Assembly: GCF_018403285.1 (NCBI RefSeq)
Contig: NZ_BOSJ01000011.1
Coordinates: forward strand, 1 to 64,000
Direction of reading: 5' to 3'
Source: Paenibacillus sp. J45TS6
GTDB taxonomy: Bacteria; Bacillota; Bacilli; Paenibacillales; Paenibacillaceae
DNA: 64,000 bases
Below, one piece after another: positions 23,882 to 33,484 of this stretch. The translations under genes were made by a program, and so were the position numbers. A model generated the notes under the pieces. It had not been told where the DNA came from. It saw only the letters and a list, made by a program, of their open reading frames with translations, and searched no databases. Each line of letters starts with the position of its first letter. The first letter of the stretch is position 1.

Positions 23882-25324
23882 TCATGAAGTCAACTTTCGT
23901 TTTTTCTGAGACCTCAGAGGCTTCATGGCAGAACGTGTTTGTTTCCTTTTATTCTTCTTCATTGGCTTTGTCTTGATTGGCTTTATCTTCATTGTATTCC
24001 TCGATTTTTTAACGGTTTTTCTCAACCGCGCAGAGGTTGATTTTTTCTTTCTTTGATGAATAATCTTTTTCTTACTTTTCGCCGGTTTACGCTTTTTGGC
24101 ATGAGTTCGCAGACAAGCAGAGGGTGTACCAAACCAATCCGGGAATCGGCTCATGAGGTTACGAATCATCTCTTCCGCGCGGTTCTTATAAGCTTCTGCA
24201 CCATATAACTGCTCTGCGGCTGATTTACTTCGTTCTCCCGTACGTGCGGTCTCTTCTGGATTTTGTATACAGACAGCCATCCTGCTTGCTAGTTCCTCAA
24301 CGCTACCCGGCTCAGCGAGTAGATGAGAATTACCGACTGCCTCCATCATCTCCTGAAGACCTCCCTGCCCAAAGGCAACAACCGGTGTTCCAAAGTAAAG
24401 ACTCTCCAGTGCCGTCATCCCAAAACCTTCTTTGACCATACTCGGAACGACGGTAAGATCCATCGCACAGTATGCTTCGCTAACTTGTTCAAGAAAAGGA
24501 GTAAAGATGAATTGATGACGGTACCTCGATTCAGCAATCATTCTCACACACTCGTTGTAATAGACTTCATCAACAGGGTTTCCTATAATCCAAAACCTGC
24601 TATGGGGATATGATTCACATAAAGACAGAGCACTTCGTACGAAAGGCAGCAACCCTTTGGCATCGTATATAAATGTGGAGATATAACCAATGCAGAAATG
24701 TTCAGGCGATAGTCCAATCATGCTGCGCCTTGTTGCTCGAAGATCGTTCCACTGATGAATTGCAGCAAGAGAAGCATCCCATGTGGGCGATAATACGGTG
24801 GATTTTGCGGAGATATTGCCGCCTTGTAAAGGTTCGAAGACGGTTTGCGAGATGCCGATTACCCAGTTGCTGAACTCATCCATGATCTTTATGGATTCAC
24901 CAGTATACGCGTTCATGGTAATGGTTTCGGTAATTTTCCAAATCACCGGGATGTTAAGCATTCGTGCTGCCATGGCAGGTACCGCATTCACACAGGTATT
25001 CGTGAGTACGATTTGGGGGGATTCTTTTTGCAGCAGACGGATCACAGCGTGGGAAGAAGGGGTATGCATTAACCGATCTGCTTCATGCCTAAGTCCCTCA
25101 TAGGGGGTGTATATGGTGTGAAGCAGTTCATAAGACTGGACTTTTACCCGAATTCCATTCTTTCGAGCTAGCGAGGAGATCAATCCTTCACTAGGGACCA
25201 CGAGTACACAGCGAAAGTAAAAACTCATTTCTTGGCAAAAACGCAACAACAGCTTTTCTGCCCCCGTAATACTTTGGCTGTGACTGATATGACTGAATAA
25301 CATTAGTTTTGGCTTTCGTGTCAT
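23882..25324 (-). CDS. GT4-type glycosyltransferase with Lys/Arg-rich tail
   Basis: The 480-residue protein has a GT-B glycosyltransferase core (residues 1-400), with TGAEKLLLRF near the start and a C-terminal donor motif PSMVKEGFGMTALESLYFGTP. A tail of about 75 residues follows, dominated by Lys, Arg and Ser (KKKIIHQRKKK, MKPLRSQKKRK). Normal GT4 enzymes lack it. The tail recalls the basic extensions on other glycosyltransferases in the two glycan clusters and may target or bind an acidic partner such as nucleic acid, a coat layer or a polymer. The start is an ATG with AGGAAGG about 13 nt upstream. Confidence 0.82.
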   Translation of the reverse strand: MTRKPKLMLFSHISHSQSITGAEKLLLRFCQEMSFYFRCVLVVPSEGLISSLARKNGIRVKVQSYELLHTIYTPYEGLRHEADRLMHTPSSHAVIRLLQKESPQIVLTNTCVNAVPAMAARMLNIPVIWKITETITMNAYTGESIKIMDEFSNWVIGISQTVFEPLQGGNISAKSTVLSPTWDASLAAIHQWNDLRATRRSMIGLSPEHFCIGYISTFIYDAKGLLPFVRSALSLCESYPHSRFWIIGNPVDEVYYNECVRMIAESRYRHQFIFTPFLEQVSEAYCAMDLTVVPSMVKEGFGMTALESLYFGTPVVAFGQGGLQEMMEAVGNSHLLAEPGSVEELASRMAVCIQNPEETARTGERSKSAAEQLYGAEAYKNRAEEMIRNLMSRFPDWFGTPSACLRTHAKKRKPAKSKKKIIHQRKKKSTSARLRKTVKKSRNTMKIKPIKTKPMKKNKRKQTRSAMKPLRSQKKRKLTS

Positions 25325-25504
25325 CTCGGTCGTACAACCTTCCTGCTTACTTGCCTAACTATTAGCCAGCGAAAGGATGTGCGTTGTTCACCTCCTTCGA
25401 TTGTGCGTTTGAAGGATCATGGCTCTACCTCAATATATGAAATACGGCAAATGACGGCACGACATATGAACCCTATCATTCGCACATAATTTACAGCATG
25501 CTCG

Positions 25505-26656
25505 CTATGAGCCGAATATCGTCTGAAGCAGGGAGTGAATACGGTGATGATACGAGTGCTCTTTCCAAGTGCGCTCAAAGCCTCTTAGCGCGATTTCTCT
25601 CCGTTTATCTTCATTAGCAAGATAGTATTCAATTTTGTCCATCATCTCAGCAGCCGTCTCGTACGTCTCAATCTCTACTCCAGGTGTATAAAAACGGGCT
25701 AAATCTCCTCTGGCATCGGTAAGCTGCAGGGTTGCACAGGCTGAAATTTCAAAAGTACGAGGATTGGGTGATAAAGCGGGGATTTTAAGACTGTTATTAT
25801 TTACAGAATCGTCTTCATGGGAACGGTGTAAGTTGAGCACAATCTTTGTTCCGTTGTATACATCTTTTGTCTCTTCTGGACTCATCCAGCGATTCAGTTC
25901 AATCTTCCGTTTATATTTTTCAAAGTCAGGGAGTCGATCCCACCATATTCCGTTGAATACGGTTTGATGCGACATCATGCGGGGGAGAAGAGGATTGAAG
26001 TAATTCACACGATTCCAATATCCTGACCCAATGAAGCTGACGTCTCTACGATGAATGGTAGGCAGCGTATTCGGATGAAACTGGGGGAGATAAGCAGCAA
26101 AAGGTAAATAATGCACCTCAGGACATCCATGACTCTCATATAGCTCGATACAATTGAGTTCAAGTGTGAATACATAATCATAGCGGGGAGCAATATTTAG
26201 CGTTATATCTGTATAGTAAGGATCATCTGTCAGCCAGACTGCAGTTCTAATCCCTTGATTTCGAATCGCATCTACCTGTTCAACCGGAAAGTACATTCCA
26301 TCTAAGGCCAGCACAAGATCAGGCTTCAGCAAAGCTGCCATTTCTGCAATAGGTTCATGAGGTTCAGCTACATGAAGAGTCGTAACCAAGTCTTGCAACG
26401 TCCCTCTTATTGCCTCATCCAGCGGCGAATAAGGAAACCCCTTGCCAGAAGAAATATATAGAACATGAACAGGGCTTACAGGAAAAGGCTCTACTGCTCG
26501 GTTCATCATAAAATTAGCGCGTCCGCGCAGATATCCATCTTCATAACCTCTTTGGAAAGATGTACTCTGATTCGCTGGATTTACTGAATACGGTAACCGC
26601 TTCGGTCTTGCTCGTACTGTTTTCTTTTTCGAAGGCTTTACTCGCTTTATGGCCAT
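25505..26656 (-). CDS. CgeB-like spore protein / glycosyltransferase
   Basis: The 383-residue protein has a basic N-terminal tract (IKRVKPSKKK, PKRL), the Gly/Tyr motif FQRGYEDGYLRGRANF, a DUF3880-type domain, and a C-terminal GT1-like domain (Glyco_trans_1_2) with INPRTFE-like NPRTFEISACATLQL. CgeB of B. subtilis is needed for spore maturation and spore-surface glycosylation. The ATG at 26656 follows GGAGGG at 8 nt. A paralogue lies directly upstream. About 180 nt of non-coding DNA separates it from the GT4 gene downstream. Confidence 0.83.
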   Translation of the reverse strand: MAIKRVKPSKKKTVRARPKRLPYSVNPANQSTSFQRGYEDGYLRGRANFMMNRAVEPFPVSPVHVLYISSGKGFPYSPLDEAIRGTLQDLVTTLHVAEPHEPIAEMAALLKPDLVLALDGMYFPVEQVDAIRNQGIRTAVWLTDDPYYTDITLNIAPRYDYVFTLELNCIELYESHGCPEVHYLPFAAYLPQFHPNTLPTIHRRDVSFIGSGYWNRVNYFNPLLPRMMSHQTVFNGIWWDRLPDFEKYKRKIELNRWMSPEETKDVYNGTKIVLNLHRSHEDDSVNNNSLKIPALSPNPRTFEISACATLQLTDARGDLARFYTPGVEIETYETAAEMMDKIEYYLANEDKRREIALRGFERTWKEHSYHHRIHSLLQTIFGS

Positions 26657-26700
26657 CACGATCACCCTCCTTCTTCTTGTTTGTTCACGAGGTGAATAGT

Positions 26701-27804
26701 TTACACATAACTCAGCAGCATCTGAATGCGTGCCTGAAAGGTATGATTCTCATGTGTTGTATATAGACTTCTCCAAGCAACATCTAACCTTTCTTTTTCA
26801 TTCCTAAGATAATAGGCAATCTTATCCTGCAGCTCAGCACCATTTTCATAAGTCTCTATATCGTATCCGGGCCTGTAGTAATTCGATAGATCCTCTCTAA
26901 TATCTGTGATTTGCAGGGTTCCACAGGCGTTAATTTCATACGTTCTGGGATTAATAGAACCTGCGGTAATCTGATGAGTGTTCCGATTATCCAGCCCATA
27001 TTCATGAGGTCTATGCATATTAATCACGATTTTTGCTCCGTTGTAGTAATCTACCGTTTCCACTGGAGGAATCCAGTCCGGCTTGATAAAAGAAGCGAGT
27101 AAGTCTTGTCTCTGCAGTCTGCCCCACTGTCCTCCTGCAATCAGGACACGTTTATTTCTCAGAAAAGGAGCGAGTTCATCAAATAAAGAAATACGATTCC
27201 AGAATCCATTGCCAATGAAGCAAACATCATATTGATAATCTAAGGATGTCTTACGAGGTGAGAAAAGGGATGTATTTACACCGAGTGGAACATGATGGAC
27301 ATGCTTAGCTCCCTGGTTCTGATAGAATGGTATCGCCCTAATTTCATGGGTGAACACTAGATCGTAGTGCAGACAAATGTCTGCTGTATCTTCTGTAAAA
27401 TAAGGATCATCTACAAACCAGATCGCTGTGCGGATACCCAAAGATCGAATCTCGTCAATTTGTGATAAATGATTCTCAGGAAAGACATGAAGACCATTCA
27501 TGACAAGCACAAGATCCGGCCTATGGATCGTTGCATATTCTTTCATATGAGCTGGACCCACTACGATACATTCAGAGACCGTCATTTGAAGCGCAGCAAT
27601 CACGCCCTCATCGATCGCTTCAAAACCTTGCGGAACATAAAATACTTTCATGTTTCGGATAACGGTCCCCGGTTGCTTTACTCTCTGAAGGATTGCTTCA
27701 CACCCACCGAACCGAACCCCTTCCGCATATCCGTCACGATAGCTCTGCTTCCTCCTTGTAAGTTTCACCTCACACTCCCCTATCTCTCTTGTACATGAGT
27801 TCAT
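26701..27804 (-). CDS. CgeB-like spore protein / glycosyltransferase (paralogue)
   Basis: The 367-residue protein shares order and motifs with the gene at 25505-26656: a basic start (KLTRRKQ), the Gly/Tyr motif YRDGYAEGVRFGG, the DUF3880-type middle (IRTAIWFVDDPYFTE) and the C-terminal INPRTYEINACGTLQI block. The ATG at 27804 has AAGGA 5 nt upstream; a GTG 12 codons later (27768) follows GGGGAG and could also be used. It is probably a spore-surface glycan transferase. Confidence 0.82.
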   Translation of the reverse strand: MNSCTREIGECEVKLTRRKQSYRDGYAEGVRFGGCEAILQRVKQPGTVIRNMKVFYVPQGFEAIDEGVIAALQMTVSECIVVGPAHMKEYATIHRPDLVLVMNGLHVFPENHLSQIDEIRSLGIRTAIWFVDDPYFTEDTADICLHYDLVFTHEIRAIPFYQNQGAKHVHHVPLGVNTSLFSPRKTSLDYQYDVCFIGNGFWNRISLFDELAPFLRNKRVLIAGGQWGRLQRQDLLASFIKPDWIPPVETVDYYNGAKIVINMHRPHEYGLDNRNTHQITAGSINPRTYEINACGTLQITDIREDLSNYYRPGYDIETYENGAELQDKIAYYLRNEKERLDVAWRSLYTTHENHTFQARIQMLLSYV

Positions 27805-27961
27805 GTAGTCCTTCTAACTATATGCCCTAAGGTTAGATGCATCATGGACGTGTGTCCGGAGCCTAAGAAAATTGGCGTTTGTACAGCAGACATTTGTCTA
27901 TGTTGCGTTATGTATATGTAAGTCTATTCGAGTGACTTGTCCTTCCGAAAATAGAGCCTAA

Positions 27962-28010
27962 GCCGTCATCTTGCACGTCTGTTTTACATAAGACAGACAA
28001 AGATGACGGC
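27962..28010. other. Long hairpin in the gap before the CgeB-like genes
   Basis: gccgtcatctt and aagatgacggc form an 11-bp stem, with an inner gtctg/cagac stem. It lies in the 216-nt non-coding gap between the Lys-rich gene and the first CgeB-like gene. No T-run follows on the minus strand, so it is not a classic terminator. It may be a partial terminator or an mRNA processing or stability element. The rest of the gap (27805-27961) shows no ORF. Confidence 0.5.
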
Positions 28011-28020
28011 CCTCACGAGC

Positions 28021-28365
28021 TTAGATCTCTTCACCTTGATAAGCGAGTGCATGACCATCTTCGAACCCTTTGGCAAATCCGACGTTGAACCCTTCGTTGT
28101 AAGCGTCGTTGTACGATTTGAGTCCGGTTTTTTTTGCTTGCGAGTGTCGTCTCTCGGTAGTTTTTCGTGAGATCTTTCGTTTTCGGTTCTTCTTTTTGAT
28201 TATTGAAGAGGTTTTCTTTCTTAACAGAGATTTGGTCTTCCGCCCTGTCATCTTCTTTTTTTTCTTCGCTGATCCCCCTGATTTCGGCGCCGAACGAGTT
28301 ACCTTTTTGGCAGTACCTTTTTTTAAGGGTCCCGCTTTTGAAGACTTTTTTCTTTTCACCATCAT
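28021..28365 (-). CDS. Lys-rich small protein with Tyr/Gly-periodic C-terminus
   Basis: The 114-residue protein has about 78 residues of extremely Lys/Arg-rich sequence (AKKKKKMTGRKTK, IIKKKNRKRKISRK) and then a regular C-terminus, YNDAYNEGFNVGFAKGFEDGH. The basic composition makes it look like a polyanion binder, as in spore-coat or nucleic-acid-binding proteins. The C-terminal pattern matches the extensions of the CgeB-like and GT2 proteins. Neither half is a recognised domain. AGGAGG lies just before ATG 28365. It is the fourth gene of the operon that starts at 29315. Confidence 0.65.
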   Translation of the reverse strand: MMVKRKKSSKAGPLKKGTAKKVTRSAPKSGGSAKKKKKMTGRKTKSLLRKKTSSIIKKKNRKRKISRKTTERRHSQAKKTGLKSYNDAYNEGFNVGFAKGFEDGHALAYQGEEI

Positions 28366-28374
28366 TCCTCCTGT

Positions 28375-28668
28375 CTAAGCTCCGTCTTGGGATGCGCCCT
28401 TGCATGGCAATAGCTGATTTGCATACCATGGAGGTGCTGGAGTTCCCTTATTCAGTGGTCTAAACTTGATCATTCCGGACATCTCTGCCATCTCCAGGCG
28501 ACAGCGTTCAATAAGAAGCATATGCTCAGGTACGATGTCCTCGGTGAAGCTAATTAGCTCATAGCGATCGGCAATGATGGTCAATATCCGTGACAGTGCT
28601 AGCTGACTTCTTGTCATGGATTCAAGAAATGCGATTTTCGCTTCTTTTTCTTTGGATAGTAAATTCAT
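28375..28668 (-). CDS. Small helical protein, unknown function (operon member)
   Basis: The 97-residue protein is predicted helical over residues 1-70 (with ESMTRSQLALSRILTIIADRY), then has a Pro-rich end. AAAGGAT lies just before the ATG. It is 2 nt from the gene before it and 9 nt from the one after, so it belongs to the operon. Its plan (a short alpha-helical protein without signal) is shared with its two upstream neighbours, suggesting related structural or adaptor roles. No family was recognised. Confidence 0.55.
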   Translation of the reverse strand: MNLLSKEKEAKIAFLESMTRSQLALSRILTIIADRYELISFTEDIVPEHMLLIERCRLEMAEMSGMIKFRPLNKGTPAPPWYANQLLPCKGASQDGA

Positions 28669-28670
28669 CT

Positions 28671-28994
28671 CTATCCTTTACCGTTATCGTAGTCCATCAT
28701 CATTTGATCAAAACCATTCTCTTCACTTTGATGAAGCAGTGCTTTCAAATTCTTGTTCAGTCCTGCTTCCATTCGGTTAATACCCTCGAGCAGTTCAATT
28801 AACTGCTCCTGTAATTTAAGGGAGACGGTTAGTTGATCCTCATGACTGTCATAGGTGGCACCACTTAAGTGGTTGACGGACCAGTTTCTCATCTTTTCTG
28901 CTTCGAGTGCCTTTGCTTCCAATATAAGGGAAATATTGTACTGGACTTTGACCGCAGCATCGAGCATTTGGAGCAGTGACTTCTCTCTGTTCAT
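28671..28994 (-). CDS. Small helical protein, unknown function (operon member)
   Basis: The 107-residue protein is largely coiled, helical and acidic, for example LLQMLDAAVKVQYNISLILEAK and LQEQLIELLEGINRMEAGL, consistent with a small helical bundle. The ATG at 28994 follows AGGTGAT at 7 nt and was preferred to an upstream GTG. It is tightly linked with the genes on either side. No family was recognised. It could be a scaffold for the enzymes encoded later in the operon. Confidence 0.55.
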   Translation of the reverse strand: MNREKSLLQMLDAAVKVQYNISLILEAKALEAEKMRNWSVNHLSGATYDSHEDQLTVSLKLQEQLIELLEGINRMEAGLNKNLKALLHQSEENGFDQMMMDYDNGKG

Positions 28995-29027
28995 TTCCAC
29001 GATCACCTGCCTTTAAAATATAGAAAT

Positions 29028-29315
29028 TTACTCTTCATCAGCTACTGCCAGTTCCTTTACCAAATGAGAAATGGAATCCGCAATCATCTCTTGTAAATCA
29101 GCAAGTCCGCTGAGATAAGCTACAATCCCTGCATTCACAGAAGCAGAACCATCAAGCAAGCCTTGAGCATCTGCAAATTGCGGCATCAAATCTGGCATTT
29201 CATTCATGAGTTCTGCCATACGGACATTGACCTCTCGTTCCGCATCGAGTACTCTGGCGACTTGTTGATGAGCATGCGCCATATGTGCAAGCATTTCATC
29301 TAATTTGTTTTGCAT
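29028..29315 (-). CDS. Small helical protein, first gene of the spore glycan operon
   Basis: The 95-residue protein is helical and rich in Ala, Met and Glu (HMAHAHQQVARVLDAEREVNVRMAEL). It has no signal peptide. GGAGGGG lies 9 nt before the ATG at 29315. It opens the long minus-strand operon, and a SigK-like promoter lies about 80 nt upstream. Together with the next two genes it forms a set of three small helical proteins of similar length. I do not recognise the family. Confidence 0.55.
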   Translation of the reverse strand: MQNKLDEMLAHMAHAHQQVARVLDAEREVNVRMAELMNEMPDLMPQFADAQGLLDGSASVNAGIVAYLSGLADLQEMIADSISHLVKELAVADEE

Positions 29316-29370
29316 GTCCCGGCCCCTCCATATAAAATTTGAGATCGGTTATTTGATTTTTCGAAAGAAC

Positions 29371-29424
29371 AAAAAAATCCCCGGCCTTCGCATTTGCCTT
29401 AAGTAGCATATGCCGGGCCGGGGA
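29371..29424 (-). terminator. Terminator of ldh
   Basis: The arms at 29378-29386 (tccccggcc) and 29416-29424 (ggccgggga) pair over 9 bp, and on the minus strand the stem is followed by TTTTTTT. It lies 25-80 nt after the ldh stop codon. A SigK-like promoter overlaps its 3' part. Confidence 0.85.
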
Positions 29425-29432
29425 ACTCAGTT
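29404..29432 (-). promoter_or_regulatory. SigK-like promoter for the spore glycan operon
   Basis: On the minus strand AACT, 16 nt, CATATGCTA fits the SigK consensus (mACm, N16-17, CATAnnnTA) at all but the last -35 base. The predicted start near 29397 gives a leader of about 80 nt before the first operon gene. The match overlaps the ldh terminator, which makes it either a compact design or a chance hit. Confidence 0.35.
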
Positions 29433-29449
29433 CCTATATATGGAGGGGA

Positions 29450-30418
<969 letters not shown>

Positions 30419-30445
30419 TCAATCTCAAAAGCTGAATTTTTGTTC

Positions 30446-32089
30446 TTAATAAAGAGCCCAGTTTATTATCCCAACAACAACGAGTAAAATTACACTGATC
30501 TTGATTGTAAATTTAAACAATTCATTCTCTTTACCCGCAAGACCTACTGCCGCTGCAGCTACTGCTACCGATTGCGGCGAGATCATTTTAGCCATTGCAC
30601 CACCCATTACGTTCGCAGCAACCATAGCTTCTGGCAAAATGCCGATTTGATTTGCCGTTACAGCCTGCAATGGTGCAAATAGAGATCCGCTGTTAACAAC
30701 AGAACCGGTCAAGAATACCCCAATCCAACCCAGAATTGGTGCGAACAATGGGAAGATACTGCCCGTTGATGCAAAAGCAAGACCGAGTGTTGAAGACATA
30801 CCTGAATAGTTACAAATGTAAGCAAATGCAAGCACGCTGCAAATGGTAATGATCGGGATGTACAATTCTTTAAACGTTTCTACTGCTGCTTCTTTAATGA
30901 TGCTTCCTTTGATTCGATAAATCAAAATGGTTAGAAGCGCTGCAATGACAATTGCGGTGGTAGTAGATGAGAATAAATCAAGATTAAATACAGCAGCGTA
31001 AGGTGTCTCTTCCGGAACAACCGGAGGTTGTCTCAGAATTTGGTTGTGAACTCCTTTTATAGGGAAACTGAAGACCAGATTGTTAAGCGGTCCACCTGCT
31101 GCGAACAACGCTTTGACTGGTTTCAGTGAGAACAAAATAACCATAATCGTTAGCAAAATAAAGGGTAACCAAGCAAAAGCAACTTGTCCCAAACTATATG
31201 TTTCTTTCTTAACCGCTTGTTTCGCTTGTTTCGTTTGTTTCGCTGATTCCTCTTTATCCAAACGGTAAATTTCTTTTGGTTTCCATACACGCAGGAAGAG
31301 TGCAAGCACAACCAGACTGACAAGGGCAGAGATAATATCTACGAGTTCAGCACCCAGGGTATTAAGTACAATAAACTGAGTGATAGCAAATGAACCTCCG
31401 CTTACCAGGATCGCTGGCCAAGTTTGTCTCATTCCTTTAAATCCATCAATTAAGTAAACCAACAGAAAAGCAATCATTAAACTGATAATCGGAATAACAT
31501 ACGATGTTCGGCTTGCAACATCAAGTCCAGAAAGTCCCGTAAGCGTAGCTGGTGTCGTAACAGGAATACCCATCGCACCATAAGAACCTCCGGCAATGTT
31601 AGCCACAAGACAAAGACCAGCTGCATATACAGGCTTGAATCCCAAACCAATCAGGATTACCGCTGTAATTGCCACAGGAGCACCAAAGCCAGCCGCTCCT
31701 TCCAAGAATGCACCAAAGGAAAAAGCAACAAGGAGTACTTGCAACCGCTGATCTTCGGTAATTGTTGCTATACTATTCTTGATTATATCAAATTTTCCTG
31801 TTTTTACCGTAAGTTTGTACAAGAAAATTGCTGCAAGTACAATTGAAGCTACTGGCCATAAACCAGCAAGTACACCATAGAAACCAGTACCAATCACTTT
31901 AACGAAAGGCATTTTATAGAAGAATAGAGCAACGCATGCTGCAACAACGATGCTGAGGATTCCTGCTACATAACCTTTCATTTTAAAGACCGTTAAAGCC
32001 ACGATAAAGAATATGATGGGTATGGCAGCCACCAAAGCAGATAGCCATATATTGCCCATCGGGTCGTATATTTGATTCCAAACCCCCAC
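30446..32089 (-). CDS. lctP: L-lactate permease
   Basis: The 547-residue membrane protein is an LctP-family symporter with 12-14 hydrophobic segments and the SFGAFLEGAAGFGAP signature near residue 110. It moves L-lactate with protons, in either direction depending on the gradient. Co-transcription with ldh suggests export of fermentation product or recovery of lactate. The GTG start has AGGAG about 10 nt upstream. The upstream 388-nt region holds two FNR-type boxes. Confidence 0.93.
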   Translation of the reverse strand: MGVWNQIYDPMGNIWLSALVAAIPIIFFIVALTVFKMKGYVAGILSIVVAACVALFFYKMPFVKVIGTGFYGVLAGLWPVASIVLAAIFLYKLTVKTGKFDIIKNSIATITEDQRLQVLLVAFSFGAFLEGAAGFGAPVAITAVILIGLGFKPVYAAGLCLVANIAGGSYGAMGIPVTTPATLTGLSGLDVASRTSYVIPIISLMIAFLLVYLIDGFKGMRQTWPAILVSGGSFAITQFIVLNTLGAELVDIISALVSLVVLALFLRVWKPKEIYRLDKEESAKQTKQAKQAVKKETYSLGQVAFAWLPFILLTIMVILFSLKPVKALFAAGGPLNNLVFSFPIKGVHNQILRQPPVVPEETPYAAVFNLDLFSSTTTAIVIAALLTILIYRIKGSIIKEAAVETFKELYIPIITICSVLAFAYICNYSGMSSTLGLAFASTGSIFPLFAPILGWIGVFLTGSVVNSGSLFAPLQAVTANQIGILPEAMVAANVMGGAMAKMISPQSVAVAAAAVGLAGKENELFKFTIKISVILLVVVGIINWALY

Positions 32090-32195
32090 TTGTATCCCAC
32101 TCCTTAATCCTAATTGTTTAGATATTGTGAGCCGCGCTAGATTATCCTATTCACATTGCCGACAAAATAGAGATGCTTGTCTTCTAATCCAAGTA

Positions 32196-32211
32196 TGTGA
32201 AAACTTTCACT
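32196..32211. promoter_or_regulatory. FNR-type box for lctP-ldh
   Basis: TGTGA-AAACTT-TCACT matches the Fnr consensus of Bacillus (TGTGA-N6-TCACW). Its centre lies about 46 nt before a TATTTT -10-like sequence (32164-32169, minus strand), close to a class II activator position. Confidence 0.6.
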
Positions 32212-32308
32212 TCGAAGTGATTAAAAAAAGCCGCTCATTTTCATTTATGATGTTTGTCACAATGCCCGGCCGCGTTTTTTTACTATAGCGATACTTATAG
32301 GTTTTGTA

Positions 32309-32324
32309 TGTGATTTTCATCACA
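32309..32324. promoter_or_regulatory. Second FNR-type box between lctP and galU
   Basis: TGTGA-TTTTCA-TCACA matches the Fnr/CRP palindrome exactly. It lies about 220 nt before lctP and 155 nt before galU, so it could help either promoter or act as an upstream site for the first box. The remainder of 32090-32477 has no ORF. Confidence 0.5.
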
Positions 32325-32477
32325 CAATATAGATAATACATTATATTCCAGTGAACTATTTTCTAACTTTTTCTAATAATGAGATGATAATCCCCTCAAA
32401 TTCCCCTCACTGTGACTTTATTCCCTAATCTTGATATGATGATCATAAGCAGATAAACTAGGAAGGTGATGAGATTT

Positions 32478-33359
32478 ATGACAGTAAAAAAGGCAGTAAT
32501 TCCTGCTGCAGGACTTGGAACCCGATTTCTTCCCGCTACAAAAGCCATGCCAAAAGAAATGATGCCAATCCTGAATAAACCAACCATTCAATATATTGTC
32601 GAAGAAGCGATCGCTGCTGGAGTAGAAGATATTATTATCGTTACCGGAAAGGGAAAAAGAGCGATTGAGGATCATTTCGATCATGCTTTTGAACTCGAAC
32701 AGCTGCTTGCTGACAAAGGAAAATCCCTCGCTTTGGAAGAAGTTCTCTCTTCCTCTAACGTGCCCAATATTCATTATATCCGTCAAAAGGAACCAAAAGG
32801 TCTTGGCCATGCAATCTGGTGTGCTCGTAAATTTGTCGGAGATGAACCATTTGCGGTTTTACTTGGAGATGACATTGTTGTAAATCCTGTACCTTGCTTG
32901 AAACAATTGATTGATGAGCATGAAAAGGTAGGCGCTTCCGTACTGGGGGTCATGCAAGTACCCGATGAAGAAACACACAAATATGGAATTATGGAACCGC
33001 TTGAAAAAAGAGGTCGAAGTTATTCAGCACTGCGATTTGTCGAGAAACCGAAATCTGGATCCTCTCCCTCCAATCTTGCGATTATCGGTCGGTATGTACT
33101 GACACCTGATATCTTTCCGTTGCTGGAAGATCACCACATTGGTCTTGGCGGCGAAATTCAGTTAACTGATGCCATTGAGAGATTAAATCAAATTACGCCT
33201 GTATACGGTTACGAATTTGAAGGTAAACGATATGATGTAGGTGATATACTAGGATTTCTTGATACGAATATTGAATTTGCCCTAGCTAATCCTAAGTACC
33301 GCGATGAGGTATTACGCATGTTACATACCAAACTTGAGAATCCCTCTTTACATCGATAA
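32478..33359 (+). CDS. galU: UTP-glucose-1-phosphate uridylyltransferase
   Basis: The 293-residue enzyme makes UDP-glucose, the donor for glycosyltransferases such as those in this window. It has the GalU signature [23 protein letters not shown], the VLLGDD metal site, VEKP and GEIQLTDAI. The ATG at 32478 is favoured over an upstream GTG by AGGAAGG at about 10 nt. The gene is alone and ends in a bidirectional terminator. The gtaB name is also used for it in Bacillus. Confidence 0.95.
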   Translation: MTVKKAVIPAAGLGTRFLPATKAMPKEMMPILNKPTIQYIVEEAIAAGVEDIIIVTGKGKRAIEDHFDHAFELEQLLADKGKSLALEEVLSSSNVPNIHYIRQKEPKGLGHAIWCARKFVGDEPFAVLLGDDIVVNPVPCLKQLIDEHEKVGASVLGVMQVPDEETHKYGIMEPLEKRGRSYSALRFVEKPKSGSSPSNLAIIGRYVLTPDIFPLLEDHHIGLGGEIQLTDAIERLNQITPVYGYEFEGKRYDVGDILGFLDTNIEFALANPKYRDEVLRMLHTKLENPSLHR

Positions 33360-33392
33360 TTTTACAAGGATAGAGTATGTTTTGATTAAAAT

Positions 33393-33430
33393 AAAGGAGT
33401 ATGTCCCATGTTATGAGACATACTCCTTTT
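33393..33430. terminator. Bidirectional terminator between galU and the xylan operon
   Basis: aaaggagtatgtc (33393-33405) pairs perfectly with gacatactccttt (33417-33429). T-rich tracts on both sides allow it to stop transcription from galU on the plus strand and from the xylan operon on the minus strand. Confidence 0.85.
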
Positions 33431-33484
33431 AAGGTTTCTGCTTTGCTGCTTTAATCCGACAACATTCTGTGTTAGCCCTCAAAT

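Noticed and set aside
28109-28378. Plus-strand ORF encoding Phe-rich sequence opposite the Lys-rich gene
   Set aside because: It is the complement of the Lys-coding (AAA/AAG) stretch; the minus-strand frame has a ribosome site and fits the operon.
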